From the NCBI RefSeq assembly GCF_022539665.2, contig NC_081331.1:5118501-5182500 (forward strand): a stretch of DNA of 64,000 nucleotides, read 5' to 3'. Under the pieces are notes generated by a model. The model did no database searches and was not told the DNA's origin. It was given only the letters and a program-made list of their open reading frames with translations. This DNA is from Daphnia carinata. Taxonomy: Eukaryota; Arthropoda; Branchiopoda; Diplostraca; Daphniidae. The position numbers and the translations under genes are program-made. Of this stretch, positions 23,340 through 33,182 are shown in pieces; position 1 is the first letter of the stretch; every line of letters begins with the position of its first letter.

Positions 23340-23977
23340 TTTGCTGTCGGTACCTGACCGATTGCGCCTTTCAAATTACCTCTCCCTGCCCCTTTTCTTG
23401 ATATTCAACGAACATTGTTGCCTTAGGGCGCATTTTGGCGTCTCCTTCTAGTTCAACTTTTTTTGCGTCAACTGTCCGGTAGATGATTCAATTAGGGGAC
23501 AGTTTTGGAAACACCGCAGGGGGAGGTTCAACTGAAAAAAAATTTGAACTTTTTCAACGGTGGTCCAGACCACCGTTGACCTTCAGTTGAACTTCAACTC
23601 CTCCCCTTTCTCAACTTTTGCTCAACTCTTCCGTTTTGGCGTCAACCTTGACGAAAAGAAGAACTAAAAAGGTTCAACAAAAGGTTGACGCCAAAATGCG
23701 CCCTTAATCTTTCTGCATATGGGTTGACAATCACATTCCTTATAGAGTACTCAAAGACAAACTTTGTTTTTCCCCATGCTTTCCCACTACCTTGAGGTCT
23801 TTCATGCTTACCATACATCTCCACCCACGGTTTTCCCCGTAGGATTACACTTAGGACTGATTGGCTCGACGAGTCCAAAAATGGTCGATGGAGGTTGTTA
23901 GGATTGAAAAGTTCCCCAGATGAGTGCAGAGGACTCAATTTCTGGATAATCCGTGACGCCACGTAGCCATCTTCCAA
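23340..23977 (-). pseudogene. Unidentified ORF remnant split by a MITE
   Basis: A minus-strand ORF starts at 23977 (MEDGYVASRIIQKLSPLHSS) and runs to 23707, where the MITE begins. Beyond the MITE the same frame continues about 18 codons to a stop near 23370. I do not recognise the protein. Phrases such as KFVFEYSIRNVIVNPYAERL look protein-like. It may be a fragment of an older repeat or a single-exon gene. Single-frame length alone is weak evidence. Confidence 0.35.
23426..23703. mobile_element. 278-bp PIF/Harbinger-type MITE
   Basis: The ends GGGCGCATTTTGGCGTC and its exact inverse are flanked by TTA at 23423-23425 and 23704-23706. A TTA target duplication with a GG-starting terminal repeat is typical of PIF/Harbinger elements. 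The interior holds a further inverted repeat (TCAACGGTGGT/ACCACCGTTGA). No ORF encodes a transposase. It interrupts a minus-strand ORF (see 23340-23977). Confidence 0.75.
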
Positions 23978-24015
23978 GATGGCGGCTTAAATGACGCCAC
24001 ATATAAAGTGCAACC

Positions 24016-24099
24016 TAGAATCGACCAAATGCGTTGATCCGTTCAACAAAGTTCGATGGAAGCATTTTGTTGAAAGGACCAATGAATTGGTCGATTCTA
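24016..24099. repeat. 84-bp hairpin (micro-MITE or pre-miRNA-like)
   Basis: AGAATCGACCAA at 24017 pairs with TTGGTCGATTCT ending at 24098. The stem continues for about 33 bp through GTTCAACAAA/TTTGTTGAA with a few mismatches and a loop of about 14 bp. The size and imperfect stem resemble a microRNA precursor, but a tiny foldback element is equally possible. Confidence 0.4.
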
Positions 24100-24229
24100 A
24101 ACTGAAAAAAGACCTTATAGACAAATTGTATTACCCATAACCGATAACTTCGATCGATTACGCTGGTATACAGCCATTTGCTTGTAGCTGAAGGTGTGCA
24201 CCTCGACTGAAACACGATTGGTTGTAGAT

Positions 24230-26120
24230 AAAAAAAAAAGACAGCCCATTTCCCCGGAAACCCTAGACCGCAAACTTAAAATTCTGCCTTATTAACGTGG
24301 AGCCGAAACCTAACTACACTTGATAAATTTCATAGATTTTGGAACGCTTATTACTGTGTACATAAATTTGTGAAATTATTCACTTACGCAAAATGTGTAC
24401 AATACAACTGAACGCACACTTAAATTCGATACACTTTAATAGTGAGTGTTGGAGGGTAAATTGTTTTCTACTATATTCACTTTACATGTATATGGACCTC
24501 CAGAGCTCATGTAAAACCACTAAAGGACAGCAGCAGGAATCCTTGTCAGAGCATACCCAAAGCTTTCACCACCAAGTTGGCCGTACTAGAAATATGTGCA
24601 ACCCCACTTTCAAACGCATTAGAAAATGCACGCGTAAATAAGCAATAAAAACACAGAAAGGTTGTGGTGCATACTTTCGTCTTTGTTAGTTGAAAGAAAA
24701 TCACAAACAGTATCTACGTCTGCCACCTAAGCCCTTCACGTGTGATCGAATAGCAGACTATTTCTTCCTACTAAGTAAAGTATCGATATTTTGGCAGCGA
24801 TTATTTTCCAGCTATGGCAACGACACCAAAACGAATAAAGAAAATGAACTGTATAAACTTAGACAGTAAGACTGCAAGACAAGTGGCGTAAAAAAAAAAG
24901 AAACAGATCGCATTGGAAGCAATCTTGCATTAGAAAATTTTTTAAAAAACCTATTAAATTAAAACGCAATGGCGGGGGAGTTACAAAGCTGGTTGGCCAC
25001 AGGTTGGCCTACGTGTGAAGTAGATTATTGAATTCAATTAAAAAACAAACAACAGAAGGCAAGTTAGATGACAAAAAAACCTGGCTCGATTGCCAAATAA
25101 GAAACCTACTAGTTGCTTCTTTGCAAAGATACCCAATAACGTGTTTAAATTTTCGAGTCCAAGATAACCTTGACTTCTGATGAATTACTGCGTTGCGTTG
25201 ATTTTGAATTAATTTTGATAAAGAATGAATAAAACATGCCACCGTTCGCTACTAATGCGGCAACACTTTCATCATTTCAATGTCGTTCCCTCCTTACAAA
25301 CAGAGATTAAGCAAGTTGTAAATCCAGGAAAGGTGCAATGAAGCTATAAACTTCATGTGTTATCGCTCTTGTGTTCATGATAACATGTATCCTGCCGTTG
25401 CATCACTTCATTTAATGTGCTCCTGAACAGAGGTTTCGTATTATAAAATTATATTATTGTTACCTTTGCGTGCAACTTCTTTTCTGCTTTTTTTTTCTTC
25501 AAAGTTATGCAGAACGTTGTGCTGATAAAATTTCAAACGGCATCACAGCGATTGAAAGAGAATCAACCCTTTGCAAATAAAAAGGCAAATAGGCGTGGAA
25601 ATTGAAGAGATAAGGCGAATAAAAAATCCTTTTCTATCCTTTATAAACAGATCTGTTGTAACCCTGAAAGAATTTCCCGTTCAATGGCGATAACATGTTC
25701 TTTGACGGATTGATACCGCATGTTGACGTTTCAAATCTGTAAACAAAAACCACGAATCAATTTGCATCGGATCAACTCTTTAGGCACGCGTGACCATAGT
25801 GTTTGTAAAGATAACTTTAGTTTTTTAATGTAGATATATCTCTTTTCAGAGATTAATGACGAAAGAGGACATCACAAATCAAGAACGAGATGTTACATAT
25901 ATTTAGGTGTCCTCTTCATCAACTGATGAACAGATCATAATAATCATAGACAAATTAAACATAAAAATAAATTTTGATTACTGAAAATATAGCCTACTGG
26001 GCACAACTTCGTCAGATAATTTATAGCTATACATAGTAATTGACATGCTATTATTTCACTGTAAATTGAGAAATGACTATTTGATAGAATTCCGTTTTTT
26101 TCTAATCGTGGCATTTGGTT
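24230..26120. other. AT-rich region without a supported gene
   Basis: Only short ORFs without splice-consistent partners or recognisable sequence. No repeat structure was noticed. Confidence 0.4.
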
Positions 26121-27146
26121 TTAAAGTGCCCCTGCGCATGGGCCGGAAACGTTGGATGGGTAATCGCAATTGCCCGTTGTTGGGTTAAAGACTAGATTAC
26201 TTGGACAGAACTGCGACGGAAGAAAACAGAATTTTTATTAATGATTTTAACTTTACCGAATTTCCTTTAGGTCTTACGTAGAGATACGCGATGCCGTTGG
26301 AGCACATGTAGAAGGTATTGCAGTTACTCGGGTTAGGATAAGCGCCATTATCCTGGCAATCGAACGGAACATCAGTGGGGGTTGTCGTCGTCGAAATCCT
26401 TGTGGGAGTCGTTGTCGTTAGAGTCATTGTCGTCGTTGGAGTCATTGTCGTCGTAGTAGTCGATTCTGCTGTTTTTGAAAAACTACCACTCAGTCTCATT
26501 TTAGGGGAGAAAATTTTTTTACTTAATAACTCACTCTTGCAAGGGGCGGTGGATGACGATGTGCACACATTGGTGCTGGGTTCAAATACTGAAGCTCCAG
26601 CACAAACCTGAAATTATAATAGAAAATAACCATATTTATCGTAATGTGAACACTTTTTGAAGTTTCTCAGACCGCGAGCAGTGAAAAAGTGAGTTACCAT
26701 TGCAACGGGAGAGCCAGTAGCACAAGAATAATAATCCTCGGTGCATTCCTAAATGATTTGAAATTAATTAACCGACAAGATTATTAGAGCAGAATCACTT
26801 AGTACTTACCTTTCCAGGAACAGGGTAGTTGCCAGTGCCGGGACAGACGAAGGTTGTATTAGCAGTTTTCTCTACTACAAGATCCTGTTCAATTAGATGC
26901 TGGTAAAACGGCGAGAAAAAAAAACAAAAAAAAGTTATTATCGGTTAAGGATAAGTTCCCCAGATTGGTATTCGATAAAAGTGTCCTTCACGACCAAAAG
27001 TGGGAACGCTATTTAGGTGGAATCTGTGCGTCAACCTTACGCAACAATTTTACTTTTCATCTTAACAATACCTTTGGGTTAAAGAAAGTCCGCCGAGAAG
27101 TGACTCCTGTTCCTAGGCACAATAGGGCTCCTAAAATTGAATTCAT
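26121..27146 (-). CDS. Secreted protein with two chitin-binding type-2 (peritrophin-A, CBM14) domains
   Basis: Exons 26810-26884, 26698-26748, 26535-26607, 26278-26468 and 26121-26210 join in phase. A likely first exon at 27072-27146 supplies a signal peptide (MNSILGALLCLGTGVTS), for 184 residues in total. Domain 1 runs from FVCPGTGNYPVPGK through ECTEDYYSC to APC. Domain 2 runs from FDCQDNGAYPNPSNCNTFYM through CSNGIAYLY, FCPSNLVFNPTTGNCDYP to GPC. Both show the six-Cys CBM14 pattern that binds chitin in arthropod cuticle or peritrophic matrix. A Thr-rich mucin-like linker (TTTTTMTPTTTMT) joins them and is probably O-glycosylated. The short C terminus after the last Cys is normal. The 5' end is the weak point: an ATG at 27235 is an alternative start, but its onward reading terminates without reaching the domains. 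Confidence 0.78.
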
Positions 27147-27703
27147 GATTAGCTACTAAAGGAAAGTTGTCAATGAAATGAAATTTTTAACATACCAAAT
27201 AGGTACAAAATGCGTACTTGGACGGATGGCAACATGGTGGTGAAATTAAGAATTCTCGTGAACTGAATCTGGCGATAGTTTCACGGCTCCTGGTTTTCAA
27301 CTGATCGACGGCTATTTAAGAAGCTGCATTTATACAGCTAAGACCGGTACAAACAAAAACGGGAATCGGGATTTTTTTCAAATCGGAGGCAAGATTAACT
27401 TTTAATCCCCTTATCTCAAGGAAAGGTATGCGTCAATCTGAGGCAGTTTTTTCAAGGTTTGCGTTGCGTGTAAGCTACTGGTATCCAATTACAACAGCCT
27501 CGTCACGGAAATTTCCGAACGGGATCTAGGGAAAAGAATTTAGGGATAGCATTTAATGCTTGTGCATTGCAACATGTCCTTCGCTAGGATTATACCCTTG
27601 ATAAATTATCAAACAGTATAATCACAACGAATAAAGTATACAGCAGCTTTGTCAGTTTATTACTTACAATTTCCAGCGCAACGCTCCGAATTATATTTTT
27701 TCC

Positions 27704-28018
27704 ATGTCAACAATTTTATCCTTAGGCAATGTTGCAAAATCTGTAAAGCCACCAGGTTTTACCGGTGAAGGTAGACAAACGTCACCAGCTTCACTTGAAC
27801 ATCCGGATTGCAACGACAAATTTTACTGCTTCTTGCTGCCTGCAATTTGTCACACCAAAACTCCAAATGGTGTTAATCAAGAGATTATCCACAACATTTT
27901 GCGCGGTGAATTTATTAGTAAAAACTTTAAAGTGGAAAGATCACGGCAATTCATTCGTGTAACACGAATTAAAATGTCAGACCATTCCCATGTTAGTTGG
28001 ATGATTATGTACACCTAA
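27704..28018 (+). CDS. Hypothetical single-exon ORF, 104 codons
   Basis: An open frame from ATG at 27704 to TAA at 28016-28018. The protein has no signal peptide or motif I recognise. It includes CNDKFYCFLLPAICHT and basic C-terminal stretches. No splice partners were noted. It sits alone between two minus-strand genes and could well be chance. Confidence 0.2.
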   Translation: MSTILSLGNVAKSVKPPGFTGEGRQTSPASLEHPDCNDKFYCFLLPAICHTKTPNGVNQEIIHNILRGEFISKNFKVERSRQFIRVTRIKMSDHSHVSWMIMYT

Positions 28019-28322
28019 AGAGAAAAAAAAATTAAATTAGAAAATGTACAGTTCTTCCATCCGTGTATACTCAAAGGTACGTTGCTTATAGCAATTTCGC
28101 CAACCAATCGAAATTCGACGAAGAAAAATTTTTTTAAGTGAAATAACACAGAATTTTAGAATGTAAACATGCCAAATCATCTGAAGATAATTCGTGAATT
28201 TCCATGTTACTGTTTGGGCTAGTTCACGCTCCCGAGGTTTACTTTTCGTTTTCAGACCTTTTCTTGTAACTCTAAATAACGTGAAAAAGAAATTAGACGA
28301 TTTTGTGAAAACAACAACTTGG

Positions 28323-29626
28323 TTATAATATTATTACAGCAGTTTTCTTTAAATCGGTCAGTACGGTAACTTTGCTCCGTTCCTGGTGTAATTGATTGGT
28401 CACGATTTCTAGCTCAGCCATCAACTCATCTTTGACTTTAGAAATTTTATCCATTTCGACAAGGAGTTGGGCCTTTTCTTTCACTAAACACTCCGAAATT
28501 AAAATATATTATAGATAGCTGCACAATAACTAAATACAATCAGCACCATACTTTCTCCTTGAAGTAAGATTCCACAAAGCTTCTTGTTGCGGGTTTTAAC
28601 GTTGAGCAACTCTTCACGCAGTCTGTCATTTTCCGACCGAAGACTTTCTATTTCGATATTTTTTTGACTCAATTCTTCGTGGAGCTGAGCTAGCCGTGGT
28701 TGCTCAACATGAACAGCCTCCAAATTACAAGTCAAAATTTCATTTATGGGGCTTGTAAAGGAATGAATGATTTTTGTTTGCTTTTTTTTTTTACCTCCTT
28801 AGCTTTTTTTGTATTCTTTGAAGATTCATTTTTTTTCTTCTCCTTGTTAATAATTTTTTTTGCCTCATCTGCAACTTCTTCAAAGAAATGCTCTTCTCCA
28901 ATGATTTTTCCATTAATTCCTTGATGTGCTGGGGCTTCTCGAGGAGATTCCTAAAGAAAGACATAAATATATACCACTTGTACGACTGCCTAAGATACAG
29001 GAATACAAAATCTCACCTGTGGGCCCTGTTTGAATTGATCAAGAGACATGGTAGTGGCCCCTTTATTTTTATTATTTCCCGCTTTCTTCTTATTAGATGG
29101 TTTGTTGTTTACATCTTCTTTTTCTGACAGTTTAGTGGCTTCTCCACTATTTGCCTCAAAATCTACTTTCGAAGCCATTATTGCCTCTTTGAGTTGTGCC
29201 TCAAAATCATCATCAACAAATTCCTGATCTTTCTGTTTCCATTCTTTAAAGTTAGATGAGACTTCATTTCCAGCAGGTTTCTTAATAGGGGCAGAAGATT
29301 TTCTGGGTTTGCTTCCACCAAACGCCAAAGATTTCAGCTGAAAAGCAAGAATTGCATGGATAAGGTATGTAGTTCCAAAAGTTGTATTAATTGTCTCTGA
29401 CTTAATCAAATATACACAGCCTCCATACCTCTGCCTTTTCTTGGGCAGCCTTCATCTTCTTTGCAGCATTCTTTTCTGAATTCAATTTTACTTTTCCAGA
29501 CTTATTTTTTGATTCTGCTAGTTTTTGTGCTGCTGCCCTTTGTTTATCCCGTGCTCTAGAAGCTGCTTTCTCATCTTCATCGTCATCAATTCGAAGAACG
29601 GCAAAACGAGATAAAGAAGCAGTCAT
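28323..29626 (-). CDS. GKAP1: G kinase-anchoring protein 1
   Basis: Five exons: 29429-29626, 29017-29337, 28795-28950, 28552-28717 and 28323-28483, giving 333 residues, close to vertebrate GKAP1. The N terminus TASLSRFAVLRIDDDEDE matches the conserved SRFALL start of the family. A Lys/Ala-rich stretch follows (NAAKKMKAAQEKAE). The C-terminal half is a coiled coil (LRSENDRLREELLNVKTRNK, then MAELEIVTNQLHQERSKV). The QLHQERSKV segment is also typical. In mammals GKAP1 binds cGMP-dependent protein kinase I-alpha at the Golgi. The role in this organism is inferred only by family. A start 12 bp upstream at 29638 (MERSMTAS) is possible, but the Met at 29626 fits the family better. Confidence 0.87.
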
Positions 29627-30212
29627 GCTTCTTTCCAATAATTTATCACAGATTTAAGAGTGGTAAAAAAAAATTATCGTATCGGGTATACAGGCAAACT
29701 ATGCCAGGAATTGCAAAGTGATCAAACTTGCTCAAGCTTAAGGCTATAAATCAATATTTAAGATATTAAATTACAATAACCTGGGACAAGGAGTTTGAAC
29801 GTTAATAGTACTGAACATGCCGAAATAATCGGCGTATTGTGATACAAATGGCAGCTAGATGTCGCGACAATTTTGATGGGTTTCAGCAACCCATGACGTA
29901 CTATTTTTAGTTTACAAATCTTAACATTAGTTAAAAAGAAAAGGTTCTGCAATATTAGTTGACATTCTATAAAGAAAAAAGGTGATATTAGGAATCCCAT
30001 TCTATTTCATAGTTATTTTCAAAATGCTTACTAAAGATAACAAAGAATGGCTTCATCCTTCAATCTCTGGATGTAACAAATCACGCAAGATAAATTTTTT
30101 TGAATTTCATTATCTATCCAATACAAAACAATGAAATTAAGAAATTCAGTGGACTAAAAAAAATTTATTATTGGAATTCAAAGATGAAAATGTCTCATGA
30201 TGGGCTAAACCT
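29627..30212. other. Intergenic between GKAP1 and SF3B5
   Basis: AT-rich sequence. It holds the GKAP1 upstream region and the SF3B5 3' UTR. Nothing else was seen. Confidence 0.4.
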
Positions 30213-30470
30213 CTAGTCTTCTGTTTTTTCTGGAGGAGGTCCACAAGGTTGGAGCATCTTTTCCATGAAATTAAAACGTACACGAGCTTTGGATTCGTTT
30301 TCTGCAATTGCTATGTGATTTAGCAGGTCGAAGTGACCAACATAGGATGCATACGAGTCTCGATGTTGGTTAGAAAGCCATTCGTATCTTGACGTGTCCG
30401 CGTGTCCGGTTCCAATATACTTTGATTGCAAGTGTTCCAACTGAGAGTGAATGTTGTAACGGTCACCCAT
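30213..30470 (-). CDS. SF3B5: Splicing factor 3B subunit 5 (SF3b10)
   Basis: An intronless 85-codon gene, the usual length of SF3B5 across eukaryotes. Conserved blocks are RYNIHSQLEHLQSKYIGTGH, ADTSRYEW, QHRDSYASYVGHFDLLNHIA and KARVRFNFMEKMLQPCGPP. It is a small structural subunit of the SF3b complex in the U2 snRNP, which stabilises recognition of the intron branch point. It also interacts with SAGA in flies. Its start lies 234 bp from the COX5B start on the other strand, which suggests a shared divergent promoter. Confidence 0.97.
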   Translation of the reverse strand: MGDRYNIHSQLEHLQSKYIGTGHADTSRYEWLSNQHRDSYASYVGHFDLLNHIAIAENESKARVRFNFMEKMLQPCGPPPEKTED

Positions 30471-30704
30471 GTTTCAAATACCTAGGAATTGAAAATATAA
30501 TTGATCAGAAAGTTCATTAAAAAATATAAATCCATTACCCACCATAAAACGTTTGATTCGTACGAAAAACACAAATGCAACCTATTGCCAGGTTTCTGTA
30601 AAAACGATGTAGCAGAAGCTTTAGTGTTGCTCGGCAACCAAGCGCTCGTCACTTGTTTCACTCGTCATTTGTTTCATTCGCTCACAAGAATCCAGAGAAG
30701 AAAA
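30471..30704. promoter_or_regulatory. Divergent promoter between SF3B5 and COX5B
   Basis: Only 234 bp separate the two start codons, so both transcripts must start here or in overlapping 5' UTRs. No TATA box was seen, as expected for housekeeping genes. Individual elements were not resolved. Confidence 0.55.
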
Positions 30705-31294
30705 ATGGCTTCGTTCGTGTGCCGCTCGGTTTTCGCTGCAACTCGGCGAGGAGTTTCTACTACCGCTGTGAGGGCGGCAGATAGAGGTAATTATTGTTAT
30801 AGGTTTCTATACATCTAAAATAATTCCATGCTGGGCTTACGCGTGGGGCTTACATAATAAATTTCGCGTACGCACCGTCGTCACGTAGGCCGCCATGAAA
30901 GCCAAAACTGCTCTGATAATGAACTTTTGATCACGGTATTTTTCTTCCTTAGCTATGAACGATCCCCTCGAACATGCTACAGGGTTAGAAAAGCGTGAAA
31001 TTCTTGCAAAACAAGCTGGTCGAGAGGTAAAAAAAATGATTAAGTTAGTTGTTGGAAAGCTAAATAAAAAAATATACATTCACATAGGATCCTTATGAAA
31101 TGCAAGTCTACAAACGAGTTGCTGGAACCAAGGAAAAGCCTAACCGTGTTCCCTCAGTTGCTGACCACCGTGTAGTAGGTTGTGTGTGTGAAGAGGACGC
31201 CACTGCCATCAATTGGATGTGGCTCTACAAAGGCGAACCAAAACGTTGTGAATGTGGCTACTGGTTTAAATTGATTGATTCTAAGCCTGTCTAG
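30705..31294 (+). CDS. COX5B: Cytochrome c oxidase subunit 5B, mitochondrial
   Basis: Three exons: 30705-30786, 30953-31026 and 31088-31294, giving 120 residues. The N terminus (MASFVCRSVFAATRRGVSTT) is a mitochondrial presequence rich in Arg, Ser and Ala with no acidic residues. The mature part has the family motifs NDPLEHATGLEKREILA, DPYEMQVYKRVAGTKEKPN, VGCVCEEDATAINWMWLYKG and RCECGYWFKL. The Cys residues form the zinc site on the matrix face of complex IV. It acts in the respiratory chain of the inner mitochondrial membrane. A polyadenylation signal AATAAA follows at 31346-31351. Confidence 0.97.
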
Positions 31295-31345
31295 AATTTA
31301 GATTAATCTGAAAGAGCACCCTTTCTGAATGTATAGAAAAGAACG

Positions 31346-31351
31346 AATAAA
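31346..31351 (+). terminator. Polyadenylation signal of COX5B
   Basis: Canonical AATAAA 52 bp after the COX5B stop codon. Position and strand fit the transcript end. Confidence 0.6.
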
Positions 31352-32533
31352 AGAAGCAGTCCTGATAGTGAAATATCTTTATTACTGTCCATATAACAGG
31401 CACATTGAATACAGTGCTTTAAAATTAACTATCTATGTTCATTGAAATAGTTTTTTTTTTCATTTTCCCCTTTAGAGTTTTAGTTCCTTTTATTCTATTT
31501 AGTTTATGCATAAGGTAACTATCCATTAGTTGTGGGAAAGATAAACTTTTATCTGGCTCTCATTAATGAAATTGTCTAATAAGTGCGTGAATTCTGCTAC
31601 CGTACGCATATAGCCATAATTCGAATTCGATTTACAGTTATGTTTAAAAGAATTAAATATTCAAAATGCTGATTTCAATTAGCAGACGAGCTTGAGCGCA
31701 GTTAATTCAAGTACGATTCCATTCTTCCAGTCGATGAATGTTACTAAACCCATCCGTTTTTGTTGTGCTGTAGACCACTTAAGATGACGACAACCCTAAA
31801 CCCCGCTACGGACATTGAAGCCGCTTAATTTTACATATTTTTTGTCCTTCGTCAGTTTTGAACTCGGATGATGGAAAATGGGACGACAGTACCGGTATCG
31901 AGGCCGGGAACATGTATGGTTTTTCACAAAAGGTAATATAATTTACAAGCTTCCCGTACCCATTAAGTGTTACCTATTTTTTTTTCTTGTTTTTGTACAG
32001 AAAAATTAAGCATTTTTTGCTTCTGATTTTGATACATAATTTTTCTCGTTGTTTATTTGTTCTGTTGCTACTTCACAATGGTTGGCAACGCGAGCTAAAA
32101 AGCTCAAGGCAACGAAAAGGTAAACCATTGATTACCTTGTTTTTTATTCGGTTGCTGAAGGCGATTGTCTGAAAATAGCCTGAAATATCCATTCATAGCT
32201 TGCCTTCAACATAATGTTAGAATATTATCATATTTACTGTATCTTGAGGGCTTTTAAAAAGCTGCCTTTTTAAATTCGTTTTGGCAAAAATGTCGTTATC
32301 GAGTGCTTTGTCAGTCAATCAGTGGAAGCAGATCAGGATTGACGTTCAGCAGAGCTTGTATAACTAAACAGTGCAGTTGGATTTTTACAAGAAGTGCTGA
32401 TTGTTGCTTCGTTTCATTAGTATACGCAAGTGAATTTAGTAAGTAATCGGAGATCAACTTATTTAATTATCGTCGTGGATTTTGTGATCAGTTTTTTTTA
32501 GCTAGGTGTCTATGGAAAGTGTTTGCTGTTATA
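31352..32533. other. Intergenic region with possible unassigned exons
   Basis: A short open segment near 31854-31932 (SDDGKWDDSTGIEAGNMYGF) sits between an AG acceptor and a GT donor. It might be an internal exon of an unresolved transcript, but I could not extend it. Otherwise AT-rich without signal. Confidence 0.25.
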
Positions 32534-33182
32534 ATGGTTTTCAGACCTACATGGTTGGTCCTTATCTGTATTGGCAAGTAAAAATTCGTTGGTATGTTTA
32601 AAACGAACAAAAACCTATAATTAATAACGAACATGTTTACTTTTTATTCGTACGTCAGGCATCACTGATTACGCCCCCTATCGAGTCTACACATTTAGGA
32701 AAATAGTTCCAGATGAACCATTACGTGAAACTCAGTACAAAGGTTTTGATAATACAAATAAATCCCTTATTGTTTTTCGGCAGAACCATATTATATTTAA
32801 ATGTTTTAGGGAAAAAGTTGTTATCATGCCAAAAACTACCTCTGTCAAATCAAAATCGAGCACGACAGACTCTCGCCCACCCTGGAATCCTTCCACAGCT
32901 GTAACCAATAAAAGTGCCCAGTTACCGAGTCTACCAGGAAAGAAGAGGCAATTTGCAAACGTCCAAAGCCGAATACGTTCGGGAATCGGTAACAGGTCTT
33001 CTAACATGTCGCAAAACGCATCGAATAGCTACCGAGAACGCAATGATTCGTCCGCCGTTTCTGCCTGTCTTTATCCAACTGATCATCAGTCTCCGTGGCC
33101 AGCACCCAAAGAACACAACAATACTACAACTGGTTCTACCAACCAAGTCCCAGAAGCAAAAACTCCAGCCCGTTGCGTTTGA
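32534..33182 (+). CDS. Orphan protein with signal peptide and possible GC-AG intron
   Basis: I do not recognise it. Exon 1 (32534-32573) encodes MVFRPTWLVLICIG, a plausible signal peptide. Exon 2 (32659-33182) continues in phase from ITDYAPYRVYTFRKIVPDEP to a stop at 33180-33182, for 187 residues. The only join that avoids an immediate stop uses a GC donor (TTG|GCAAGT) with a normal CAG acceptor. The second half is Ser/Asn/Thr-rich and basic (KTTSVKSKSSTTDSRPPWNP, GKKRQFANVQSRIRSGIGNR) and looks disordered. It may be a lineage-specific secreted protein. Alternatively, the true product could start at Met 32826 inside exon 2. Confidence 0.4.

Noticed and set aside
26375-26611. Plus-strand ORF rich in Val (VVVVEILVGVVVV)
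   Set aside because: It is the antisense of the Thr-rich linker codons of the chitin-binding gene on the minus strand.
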